A DNA stretch of 64,000 nucleotides. It comes from JBFMEX01 sp040752215 (lineage in GTDB: Bacteria > Pseudomonadota > Alphaproteobacteria > Rhizobiales > Hyphomicrobiaceae). Positions 8,568 to 16,371 of the stretch are shown one piece after another; position 1 is the first letter of the stretch; each line of letters starts with the position of its first letter. Under the pieces are notes generated by a model. The model ran no database searches, was not told the DNA's origin, and worked only from the letters and a program-made list of their open reading frames with translations. The stretch lies in contig JBFMEX010000068.1 in NCBI GenBank assembly GCA_040752215.1, forward strand, positions 11,958 through 75,957, written 5' to 3'. Position numbers and translations under genes: made by a program.

Positions 8568-9440
8568 TCAGGCCATCTCGCGCTCGCCGGCCTGGAAGGC
8601 CTTGATCGCCTCCTCGTGCACGGCCTCATTAGTCTCCTCGACCAGCAGGCGGAACCGCTCCGAGGCCAGCGTCTCGAGCGTGCGGGGGCGAGGAATGTCG
8701 ATGTTGACGATCTTCTTCAGCTTGCACGGACGCGTCGTCACCACGAACACCTTGTCACCAAGGAATATCGCCTCCTCGAGATCATGGGTGATGAAGAAGA
8801 TCGTGACCTTGGTGCGATCGTAGGTCTCGAGCAGCGATTCGTGCATGATCGACTTGGTCAGCGCGTCCATGGCGCGATAGGGCTCGTCGAGCAGCAGCAC
8901 CTTGGGATCGTTGATGAGCGCTCGCACGATCTCCGCGCGTCGTGCCATGCCCGAGGACACCTCGCCGGGGAACTTCTCGCAGAAGTCGCCGAGCCCTGCC
9001 TCCGCCAGCATGTGACGCGCCTTCTCCAGCGCCTGCTTCTTCGACAGCACCTTCTGCACCATCGGCCCGTAGGCGACGTTCTCGGCGAGCGTCTTCCACG
9101 GGAACAGGGCACCGTTCTGGAACACGACCATGCGATCCGCACCTTGCGTCGCCTTCGGCTTGCCGGGGCCGCACAGCAGCTCGCCATCGAGCCGGATCTC
9201 GCCGAACGTGATCGAATGGAACCCGGCGATCGCATTGAGCAGCGTGGTCTTGCCGCAACCAGACGGCCCGACGATCATCGCCACCTCGCCGGCGCCGATC
9301 TCCATCGAGCAGTCGTCAACGGCCATCACGTTGACGCCCTCGGGGTCGTAGATCTTGGTGACATTGCGGATGCTGATCGCCCCCTGCCGCGGCCTGATTG
9401 CGGCAGCGTCGGCGGTCTGCACCTTGGCGGTCATGTTCAT
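8568..9440 (-). CDS. ABC importer ATPase 2, SsuB/NrtD type, with altered signature motif
   Basis: A 290-residue ATPase. It has Walker A GPSGCGKTT, Q-loop VVFQN, Walker B VLLLDEP and an intact H-loop (FITHDLEEA). The signature is VSSGM instead of LSGG(Q/M), so the first signature glycine is serine. This is the mirror image of ATPase 1, which has an intact signature but lacks the H-loop histidine. Together they could form one consensus and one degenerate ATP site. The gene lies between the two permease genes of the operon. Confidence 0.8.
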   Translation of the reverse strand: MNMTAKVQTADAAAIRPRQGAISIRNVTKIYDPEGVNVMAVDDCSMEIGAGEVAMIVGPSGCGKTTLLNAIAGFHSITFGEIRLDGELLCGPGKPKATQGADRMVVFQNGALFPWKTLAENVAYGPMVQKVLSKKQALEKARHMLAEAGLGDFCEKFPGEVSSGMARRAEIVRALINDPKVLLLDEPYRAMDALTKSIMHESLLETYDRTKVTIFFITHDLEEAIFLGDKVFVVTTRPCKLKKIVNIDIPRPRTLETLASERFRLLVEETNEAVHEEAIKAFQAGEREMA

Positions 9441-9483
9441 AGAATCCTCGTTTCGAGTGCGACGCCGGCGTCTTGCCGCCGGA

Positions 9484-10371
9484 TCATCTGCCTTGCAGCG
9501 CGAGAGCCTTGACGTGCCATGCCATCAGCCAGTTGCCGACGAAGCGGACGATCGCGGACGTGAACCAGCCGACGAGGCCGAGCGTCAGCATGCCGATCAC
9601 CATCGGCACGGTGACGCTGTTGACGTACGAGCTCAGGATCAGATAGCCGAGCCCGAAATCGCCCGACACCATCTCCGCCGCGACCAGCGAGAACCAGGCG
9701 ACGCCGATGCTGATCTGCAGCCCGGTGAAGATGAACGGCAGCGCGCCCGGGACGACGACATGCTTGAAGATGTCCCAGCGGCTGGAGCCGAGGCATCCCG
9801 CGGCGCGGAAGTAGGACTCGTCGATCGATTGCACGCCGAGCATGGTGTTGAGCGTCGTGACGAACAGCGAGGCGAGCGTGGCGAGAAAGATCACCGGCGT
9901 CTCGTAGCCCTTGAACATCAGGATCGCCAGCGGAACCCAGGCGAGGATCGGGATCGGGCGCAGCGTCTCGAGAATCGGGAACGCGTAGTCGCGGAACGTC
10001 GTCGACCAGCCCATCAGCAGGCCGAGCGGCACGCCGATGACGGTCGCCAGGCAGAACGCGATCGCGATGCGCCGGCAGCTGACCCAGATGTGCTGGTAGT
10101 ATTCCGGAATGAAGATCGACATGCCCTGCGTCGGGTTGGGCGAGAACCATTCGGTCATCACCGTGACCGGCCCGGGGATCTTCTCGAATCGCGGCAGCTC
10201 GAGGCCCTCGCAGAACAGCCAGTAGAAGAACAGCCACAGTGCGACGCCGAACATCATCAGATAGGGCGTCGGAGTGGTTGCGCCCTTCCTGATCTTGTAC
10301 CAGAGGCGCGACAGCCGGGTCGGAGCCACACTCATGGCCGGGCTCGTGGTCGTTGGCGAGGCTGCTGTCAT
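9484..10371 (-). CDS. ABC importer permease 2, SsuC/NrtB type
   Basis: A 295-residue permease with the same fold as permease 1: a first helix near residues 35-55, a TM block, and a coupling loop RAAGCLGSSRWDIF...VPGALP near residue 205. An additional in-frame start at 10422 exists. The ATG at 10371 was chosen because GAGGG lies about 12 bases before it, but the choice is not secure. It is the first membrane gene after the binding protein and is followed by ATPase 2. Confidence 0.75.
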   Translation of the reverse strand: MTAASPTTTSPAMSVAPTRLSRLWYKIRKGATTPTPYLMMFGVALWLFFYWLFCEGLELPRFEKIPGPVTVMTEWFSPNPTQGMSIFIPEYYQHIWVSCRRIAIAFCLATVIGVPLGLLMGWSTTFRDYAFPILETLRPIPILAWVPLAILMFKGYETPVIFLATLASLFVTTLNTMLGVQSIDESYFRAAGCLGSSRWDIFKHVVVPGALPFIFTGLQISIGVAWFSLVAAEMVSGDFGLGYLILSSYVNSVTVPMVIGMLTLGLVGWFTSAIVRFVGNWLMAWHVKALALQGR

Positions 10372-10531
10372 TGCGACGTCGTTCCCTCGTTTCTTTGCGC
10401 CTGCTGGACCCAGTCCAACCACGGGATCGAGATGGCTTGTCGGATCGGCCTACCCCGGGACCGGTGCACGGGAGGGGCCTCGGGATTGGGCGGCGACACA
10501 GAGCGCCACCGCCCGCCGGATCATCCTCGGG

Positions 10532-11671
10532 CTACTTGAAGGCCGACAGCGGCTGCGCCTTAATCACGCCGATCGGACTCGAGAGACCGCGCGCCTTCAA
10601 CACCTCGCGTGCGACCGCATCGGTAACACCGCCATCGCGGATCTTCGGCTCGGCGGCAGGCTTGTTCGGCAGGCTGTTCAGGAACGCGGTCGCGTCGTTG
10701 AGCAGGCCCTGGACGCGCTCGTTGACCACAAAGTCGAGCTGCACGCGAACGTCACCGCCACCGGCCGCCTTCGGGTTCTCGCCATAGAGCGAGGCCCACA
10801 GCACCTTGCGGTCGATCTGCTCGGTCTGCTTCTCGGCGAGCTTGGACACCTCCTCGGCATTCTTGAGGTCGGCCATGAAAAGCTGCGAATCGAGCTCGGC
10901 CTCGAGCCAGCCGCGATGCACGTCGGGGCGCTGCTCGATGAGATCGTTGAGCATGATCATGAAGCCGCCGTCGAGCGCGTCGAAATCCTCGCCGCTCGCC
11001 GCGCGCCGGGCAAGGCCCGATTGCACGATCTTGGTCGCGGTCGGCTCCCAGATCACCGCCGCGTCCAGCTTGCCGGCGCGGAAGTTGGTGGTGATGACCT
11101 CGATATTCTGGTTGAGGTAGCTCGCCGGCTTGATGCCCGCCTTGTCGAACGCGAGCCGCGCGAAGCGGTCGGTGCACGAGCCGTGCGGCGAGGACGTGTT
11201 CTTGCCGTCCATCCACTTGACCGCTTCCTTGCCGTCCTTGAACTGCGGCGCGTCGTTCTTCACGAGGAAGATGTTGCACTGCTGCTTGGAGGTGCCGAGC
11301 ACGCCGACGATACGAATGTCGGTGCCGCCGCGATCCTTCAAGTTGCGGAAGGTGGAGACGATGCCCGGCATGTCGCCGACATAGCCGATGTGCTGCTTCT
11401 CGCCGGTCATCGCGTTGACGATGATGGCGCCCTGCAGGCCGATCTGGAACTCGGCCGTCGACCCGGCCGGGAGATACTTCTTCCAGAACTCCTTGCCGTT
11501 GTTGACGACGCCGGACCAGGATTCCGTGTAGTAGGGCTGGTAGCCGATGACGAGTTGGACCGGATCACCCTTCTTGCCGAACTCGACCTTCGCATCGGCC
11601 GCCTGTGGCAGAGCGAGGGCACCGACCGCGAGCGCCGCCGCCAGGGCGTGCCACGTACGTTGATTTGCCAT
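10532..11671 (-). CDS. Periplasmic substrate-binding protein of the msm importer (MsmE-like)
   Basis: A 379-residue exported binding protein of the nitrate/sulfonate/taurine class (NMT1/SsuA-like). The signal peptide is residues 1-27 (...QAADA). It shares the usual order of elements: IGYQPYY near the mature N-terminus, a KWMDGK segment and an AAVIWEPTA hinge segment. It is the first gene of the leftward operon and is divergent from msmA, with 652 bp between the two starts. In Methylosulfonomonas the transport operon msmEFGH likewise accompanies msmABCD, so methanesulfonate is the most likely ligand. That is inference from context; taurine- or alkanesulfonate-type ligands cannot be excluded. 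Confidence 0.75.
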   Translation of the reverse strand: MANQRTWHALAAALAVGALALPQAADAKVEFGKKGDPVQLVIGYQPYYTESWSGVVNNGKEFWKKYLPAGSTAEFQIGLQGAIIVNAMTGEKQHIGYVGDMPGIVSTFRNLKDRGGTDIRIVGVLGTSKQQCNIFLVKNDAPQFKDGKEAVKWMDGKNTSSPHGSCTDRFARLAFDKAGIKPASYLNQNIEVITTNFRAGKLDAAVIWEPTATKIVQSGLARRAASGEDFDALDGGFMIMLNDLIEQRPDVHRGWLEAELDSQLFMADLKNAEEVSKLAEKQTEQIDRKVLWASLYGENPKAAGGGDVRVQLDFVVNERVQGLLNDATAFLNSLPNKPAAEPKIRDGGVTDAVAREVLKARGLSSPIGVIKAQPLSAFK

Positions 11672-12323
11672 TTTCTTCCTCCCGAAACAGTTCCAGCTGC
11701 TCCGAACTTTTTCAGTTTTCTCTAGTATTGCGCGGTCGCCCGCGATGGTCTTTCAATGGCGCCCTGTCGTGCTCCTACCTCCTTGATCCTACAGCTCCCC
11801 TCATCGCCACGCGCGCGGTGGCCGATGTCTCGAAGGACGCTTTGGTCTATGACGATGCCCAAGTAGCTTCAAGCATTGCCACAGTATACGAAGCCGCCCG
11901 CCAGCACCCCCACGCCGGCCTCATCCTACCGCAACACTGCGACGGCCTGTCGCGCACTTATGGCACGATGTAATGGGGTCGCGTGTAAAATCGTTCGTCC
12001 TAATCGTTGAATATAGGCAACCTATCAAAGCGCTCGATTAGTCGGGAAGGCAACCGTCCAACTCGGGATTGACGCCGAATCTCGCGTTGCAGCATTTGCA
12101 CATTCGATCATGGGATAGGAACTTTTCATCAAACTCTTCTGCCCTCTGTCCGGCCTGATCTGTTACAAAACGTCACCTGCCGGACCACATTTCGACCCAA
12201 CGGCCCATGCTCCCGGCGAGCTTGCCGGTCGCGGTCGTGCTCACACCCGGCACTGAACGCGACGCAAAGACGATCGAGCAATGGACCGCTCGTTCACGGC
12301 ACGCGTCCAAGAGGAGGAAGCAT
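11672..12323. other. Divergent intergenic region between importer operon and msmABCD
   Basis: These 652 bp must hold the promoters of both operons. I see a 13-bp dyad (ATAGG-CAA-CCTAT, 12013-12025) within a T-N11-A arrangement, repeated AATCGTT motifs at 11990-11996 and 12002-12008, and a lower-G+C stretch from about 11980 to 12180. An open frame ends at 11973, but it has no credible start or recognisable homology, so I did not call it a gene. No regulator gene is visible beside the cluster. Confidence 0.4.
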
Positions 12324-13574
12324 ATGCCAGCACGCAATCATGCGCAGTGGGTCGCCCCGCCGAAGCTCGCGTCCGACGAGTGGGTGGACAGCCGGATCTA
12401 CTCGGATCAACAGATTTTCGAAGAAGAACTCGAGAAGATCTTCAAGCGGACCTGGATCCCGGTCTGCCACGAGTCGGAGCTGCCCAGCGCCTACGACTTC
12501 CGCACCACCACCATCGGCCGCGAGCCGATCATCATCTGCCGGGGCCCCGACAACGAGGTCCGCGCGTTCCTCAACGTCTGTCCGCATCGCGGCATGCTGA
12601 TCGAGCGCCGCCCGGCGGGCAGTTTCCTCGAAGGCCAGCCATCCGGCAACCCGAAGCGCATCACCTGCATGTTCCATGCCTGGCAGTTCGACATGAAGGG
12701 CAACTGCGTCTACGTCGCGCGCGAGAAGGAGGGCTACCAGGATCGCCTGTGCAAGGAGGACGTCGGTCTGCGCCGCCTGCGCTGCGAGGTGAAGTTCGGC
12801 GGCTTCGTGTGGGTCAACCTCGACGACAACCCGTCGGTCTCGCTCGAGGACTGGGCCAGCGAGCCGTTCGATTGCCTACGGAAGTCGATCGACGCCGAGC
12901 CGCTCGAGGTGTTCCACTATCACAAGGCGATCATCGATACGAACTACAAGCTGTGGCACGACACCAACAGCGAGTTCTATCACGACTTCATGCACTACCA
13001 TAACCGCATCACCGGCTTCAACGACGCCTACTTCGCGCGCAAGAACTTCGCCTTCAAGAACGGCCACGTCGTGGTCGGCACGTTCGAGGTCAACTACCAG
13101 AACTACGAGGGCTTCGAGAGCCGCGCCGCACTCTCGTTCCCGCACCTGCCGCCGAACCAATGGTACATGGTCGATCTGTTCCCGGGCATGAACTTCAACC
13201 TGCGGGGCTCGGCGCTGCGTTGCGACATCGTCACCCCGCTCGGCCCCGACAAGGTGATGATCGAGTTCCGCGGGCTCGGCTTGAAGCGCGATACGCCCGA
13301 GGAGCGGATGACGCGCATCAACCACCACAACTCGATCTGGGGCCCGTTCGGCCGCAACCTGCACGAGGATCTGGTCGGCGTCGCCGGCCAGGGCACCGCG
13401 ATGTGCCCGGGCTCGGAGCCGCGCCGCATCCTGCACGGCCGCCACGAGAACCAGACCATCCACGACGAGATCGGCATGCGCCACTACTACGAGGAGTGGG
13501 GCAAGTGGATGAACCGCTCGCCGAGCCACCCCGAGCAGCCCTACGCCCCGCGCGTCGCCGCTGCCGCCGAATAG
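12324..13574 (+). CDS. msmA: Methanesulfonate monooxygenase hydroxylase, large (alpha) subunit
   Basis: A 416-residue Rieske non-haem iron oxygenase alpha subunit. The Rieske ligands are Cys86, His88, Cys115 and His118. The spacing C-X-H-X26-C-X2-H has 26 residues where ring-hydroxylating dioxygenases have 15-18, and this long insert is the published hallmark of MsmA. The length also agrees with MsmA (about 414 residues). A histidine cluster, FYHDFMHYH near residues 218-226, is the likely mononuclear iron site. The enzyme would convert methanesulfonate to formaldehyde and sulfite with electrons from MsmD via MsmC. The ATG at 12324 has a strong GGAGGAAG upstream. An aromatic ring dioxygenase is the alternative, but the long insert speaks against it. 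Confidence 0.85.
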   Translation: MPARNHAQWVAPPKLASDEWVDSRIYSDQQIFEEELEKIFKRTWIPVCHESELPSAYDFRTTTIGREPIIICRGPDNEVRAFLNVCPHRGMLIERRPAGSFLEGQPSGNPKRITCMFHAWQFDMKGNCVYVAREKEGYQDRLCKEDVGLRRLRCEVKFGGFVWVNLDDNPSVSLEDWASEPFDCLRKSIDAEPLEVFHYHKAIIDTNYKLWHDTNSEFYHDFMHYHNRITGFNDAYFARKNFAFKNGHVVVGTFEVNYQNYEGFESRAALSFPHLPPNQWYMVDLFPGMNFNLRGSALRCDIVTPLGPDKVMIEFRGLGLKRDTPEERMTRINHHNSIWGPFGRNLHEDLVGVAGQGTAMCPGSEPRRILHGRHENQTIHDEIGMRHYYEEWGKWMNRSPSHPEQPYAPRVAAAAE

Positions 13575-13591
13575 CGACGACCGACCGACGA

Positions 13592-13620
13592 GGGAGACGG
13601 CGGCCGAACGGCCGTCTCCC
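13592..13620 (+). promoter_or_regulatory. Hairpin between msmA and msmB
   Basis: A 10-bp perfect inverted repeat (13592-13601 with 13611-13620) lies 17 bp after the msmA stop, with no T-run. Within an operon it is more likely an mRNA stabiliser or attenuator than a full terminator, and could set the MsmA-to-MsmBCD ratio. Confidence 0.5.
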
Positions 13621-13715
13621 GCCCCCTGCTCCGGCAATGGCAGGCGGAGAGCCGCGCCGGCGGGCCGAGGCCCGCACGCCGCGCGCATCGAGCAAGCTTC
13701 TGGAGGAACCGACAA

Positions 13716-14213
13716 ATGGGCAACAACGGAAGAGACGCGGCCAACACGGTCCGCGACACGATCTACAAGGCCACGCTGGCGCTCGACGATCAGAAGTGGG
13801 ACGACTGGCTCGACCTGTGCGAGGACGACTTCCACTATGCCATCAAGGCGTTCAGCCCCGAGATCAACAAGGACATGATCTACCTGCAGGGCAGCCGCAA
13901 GGACATGTCGACGATGATGCGGATGCTGCCCAAGCACAACACCGACCACTCGCCGCTGAAGCGGCACACGTCGGTCTATACCGTCGACGTCTCCCCCGAT
14001 GCCAAGTCCGCCACCGCGGTCAGCTCGTTCGTTGTCTATCAGAACATGCTCGACGGCATCAATTCGCACATCGATGCCGGCGAGAGCCGGCTGTTCCTGG
14101 TCGGCCGCTACTACGACACTTTCAAGCTCGACGGTGACAAGGCCCGCTTCGTCAAGCGCGAGGTGCGCCTCGACAACCGCCGCCTCGACAAGGGCTCGCA
14201 CTGGCCGATCTGA
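13716..14213 (+). CDS. msmB: Methanesulfonate monooxygenase hydroxylase, small (beta) subunit
   Basis: A 165-residue protein of the ring-hydroxylating beta-subunit (NTF2-like) fold, to be paired with MsmA in the hydroxylase. The N-terminal helix with DDQKWDDWLDLCEDDFHY and the C-terminal GRYYDTFK...VKREVRLDNRRL match the family pattern. The subunit is structural and carries no metal. Its size agrees with the roughly 20-kDa MsmB. The ATG at 13716 has GGAGGAA upstream. The distance from msmA (141 bp) is larger than usual within an operon and holds a hairpin. Confidence 0.85.
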   Translation: MGNNGRDAANTVRDTIYKATLALDDQKWDDWLDLCEDDFHYAIKAFSPEINKDMIYLQGSRKDMSTMMRMLPKHNTDHSPLKRHTSVYTVDVSPDAKSATAVSSFVVYQNMLDGINSHIDAGESRLFLVGRYYDTFKLDGDKARFVKREVRLDNRRLDKGSHWPI

Positions 14214-14325
14214 TCGCTCCGAGCCGCCGCTTGCCGAAGCCGGTGGCGGCCGCGCCCGTCCCGGCCGCGGCCGCGCGGGGCAGGCCGCCGCTGCCCCCAC
14301 CGAAGCCCTCAGTCGAAGAGGAAGC

Positions 14326-14697
14326 ATGTCCTGGATCCGAGTGTGCAGCACCGCCGACGTCCCCGCGAACTCGATCAAGAGGTTCGAGGTCGCCGGCGGC
14401 ATTCAGCTGCTGATCGTCAACTACGGCGACGGCTTCCGCGCCCTGCCGCCGGTCTGCCCGCACATGGAGGAGCCGCTCGAGGTCTCGGGGCTGGTCGCAG
14501 GCTGCATGCTGACCTGCACCAAGCACCTGTGGTCGTGGGACCTGCGCACGCTCGCCATCCAGGGCGAAACCGAGAAGCCGCTCAGACCCTACGATTCGAA
14601 GGTCGAGAACGGCGACGTCCTCGCTTTCGTGGACAAGGAGATCGTCTACGAGTTCGACAGCGAGGACGACATGGACGACGATGACTTCTTCAAGTAG
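14326..14697 (+). CDS. msmC: Rieske-type ferredoxin of methanesulfonate monooxygenase
   Basis: A 123-residue Rieske ferredoxin with ligands Cys44, His46, Cys64 and His67 (C-X-H-X17-C-X2-H). It shuttles electrons from the flavin reductase to the hydroxylase. The start at 14326 has GAGGAAG 1-8 bases upstream. The C-terminus is unusually acidic (DSEDDMDDDD), a feature that may aid docking to a basic patch on a partner. The Pro/Ala-rich 112-bp gap after msmB shows no other gene. Confidence 0.85.
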   Translation: MSWIRVCSTADVPANSIKRFEVAGGIQLLIVNYGDGFRALPPVCPHMEEPLEVSGLVAGCMLTCTKHLWSWDLRTLAIQGETEKPLRPYDSKVENGDVLAFVDKEIVYEFDSEDDMDDDDFFK

Positions 14698-14761
14698 GGC
14701 CGACGCGCTCGCGCGCATCCGCCCGACCGATCGAGAAGGTCCCGAGGCCCACGCGTCGCCC

Positions 14762-15805
14762 ATGAAGATCACCGTAGAGAGCAAGTCCGGCATCCTCGAC
14801 TACCAGTGCGAGGCGGGCGAGAACCTGCTCTACGCCGGCCTCGCGGCCGGGTTGGGCCTGCCCTACGAGTGCGCCACCGGGACCTGCGGCACCTGCCGCG
14901 CGCGCGTCATGTCGGGCGAGGCGGAGCTCGCCTGGGACAAGGCGCCGGGTCTCGCCTACGTCAAGCGCGACAAGGGCGAAGTCCTGCTCTGCCAGGCACA
15001 CGCGCGCTCCGACTGCACGGTGCGCGTGCCGGCCAAGATCGGCCCGCCGAGCCGGCACTTCGCAACACCGGCCAAGAGCGCCGGCGTCGTCTCGAAGGTG
15101 GCTCGCCTGACGCACGACGTCATTCACTTCGAGGTCGCCCTCGACGCGCCGATGGCCTACGACGCCGGCCAGTTCGTCGTCGTCTCGACACCTGCCGTCA
15201 CCGGCGGACGCGCCTACTCGATGGTCAACTACGCCCCCGGCGGACGCCAACTCGACTTCGTCGTCAAGCGCAAACCCAGCGGCGGCTTTTCCGAGTGGCT
15301 GTTCAGCAACGCGGTCGAGGGCACGCGGCTCGACCTGTTCGGCCCCCTCGGCCGCGCCACGTTCCATCCCGACGAGGGCCGCAACCCCGTCTGCATCGCC
15401 GGCGGGTCCGGCATCGCCGGCATGCTGGCCATAGCCTCGCGCGCCTGCCAGGAGGGCTATTTCTCCAGCCACCGCGGGCACGTCTTTTTCGGCGTCAGGA
15501 CGCTGGCGGACTGCTTCTACATGGAGGAATTCTCGCGCCTCGTCTCGCAATCCGGCGGTAATCTCGAGGTGACGGTCGCGCTCTCGCACGAGGAGGCGAC
15601 CTCCGAGGTGCATCGCGATTTCCGCCAGATCCGCCTGGCGAGCGGCTTCGTTCACGAGGTTGCGGCCAAGAGCATGGCGGGCCGGTTCGAGAATGCGGTC
15701 GGCTTCGTCGCCGGCCCGCCGCCGATGGTCGACGGCGCGCTCAGGATGCTGATCATGGAGGCCCGCCTGCCGGCCCAGTTCATCCGTTACGACAAGTTCG
15801 GCTGA
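14762..15805 (+). CDS. msmD: NADH:ferredoxin reductase of methanesulfonate monooxygenase
   Basis: A 347-residue iron-sulfur flavoprotein. A plant-type [2Fe-2S] ferredoxin domain comes first (C-X4-C-X2-C at residues 37-45, then Cys77). An FAD domain follows, with the RAYSMVN motif that binds flavin, and then an NAD-binding domain (CIAGGSGIAGM, and a GPPPM motif near the end). The order ferredoxin-FAD-NAD and the size fit the roughly 38-kDa MsmD. The ATG at 14762 gives a clean N-terminus for the ferredoxin fold; an in-frame ATG at 14681 inside msmC would add 27 residues. The Shine-Dalgarno sequence is weak. Confidence 0.85.
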   Translation: MKITVESKSGILDYQCEAGENLLYAGLAAGLGLPYECATGTCGTCRARVMSGEAELAWDKAPGLAYVKRDKGEVLLCQAHARSDCTVRVPAKIGPPSRHFATPAKSAGVVSKVARLTHDVIHFEVALDAPMAYDAGQFVVVSTPAVTGGRAYSMVNYAPGGRQLDFVVKRKPSGGFSEWLFSNAVEGTRLDLFGPLGRATFHPDEGRNPVCIAGGSGIAGMLAIASRACQEGYFSSHRGHVFFGVRTLADCFYMEEFSRLVSQSGGNLEVTVALSHEEATSEVHRDFRQIRLASGFVHEVAAKSMAGRFENAVGFVAGPPPMVDGALRMLIMEARLPAQFIRYDKFG

Positions 15806-15853
15806 GGCTCCCCCGCGGCTACCGCGGGAATGCCCGAACCACGAGAGACCGGA

Positions 15854-16300
15854 ATGACCGATACCGCCGCCGCCCTCAACGCCCTCAAGGGCTCCAAGCT
15901 GTTCTCCGGCGTCAGCGACGAGACGCTGGAGCGGATTGCCGAGATCGCCCAGCGCCGCCGCTTCGAGGAGGGCGACGACATCTATACGCTCGGCGACGAG
16001 GCGGGCGAGATGTACCTGGTCGAGACGGGGCGCGTTCGGTTCTCGCTCGGCGTCGGAAATCGCGCCTCGGCCGCAGGCTCGGTGATGACGCCCGGCGCCG
16101 CGTTCGGCTGGGCCGCGCTGCGCGGCGCGGCGCCGCGGCGCGGCGCCACGGCCACCTGCCTCGACGATACCAGCGTGTTCTCGATTCCCGGCCGCGAGCT
16201 GCTCGCGCTGCTCGAGCGCGACACGAGGAGTGGCTTCACGATGATGCGCCGACTCGCCGACATGATCTCGCGCGACCTGATGAGCGTGCTGACCACCTGA
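15854..16300 (+). CDS. Cyclic-nucleotide-binding domain protein without DNA-binding domain
   Basis: A 148-residue protein consisting of a single CRP-type cNMP-binding beta-roll (phosphate-binding-cassette region near GEMYLVETGRVRF...) and a C-terminal helix. No helix-turn-helix follows, so it is not a full transcription factor. It starts 48 bp after msmD on the same strand and is probably cotranscribed. It may be a sensor or partner protein; its link to sulfonate metabolism is unknown. An in-frame ATG at 15830 is an alternative start. Confidence 0.65.
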   Translation: MTDTAAALNALKGSKLFSGVSDETLERIAEIAQRRRFEEGDDIYTLGDEAGEMYLVETGRVRFSLGVGNRASAAGSVMTPGAAFGWAALRGAAPRRGATATCLDDTSVFSIPGRELLALLERDTRSGFTMMRRLADMISRDLMSVLTT

Positions 16301-16371
16301 GCGGCGCGGCGACCGGCGCGCCAATGCGACGCCCCCTCGCCGCCGCAGCCGAGAGCGGGTAGCCTCGGGCG

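Noticed and set aside
11605..11973. A 122-residue plus-strand frame between msmE-like gene and msmA
   Set aside because: It starts inside the binding-protein gene on the other strand. There is no ribosome-binding site and no family resemblance. It may be chance or a decayed fragment.
12324..15805. Anthranilate-, phthalate- or benzoate-type aromatic ring dioxygenase
   Set aside because: Component order is compatible, but the 26-residue Rieske spacing and subunit sizes fit MsmABCD better. No ring-cleavage or diol dehydrogenase genes are nearby.
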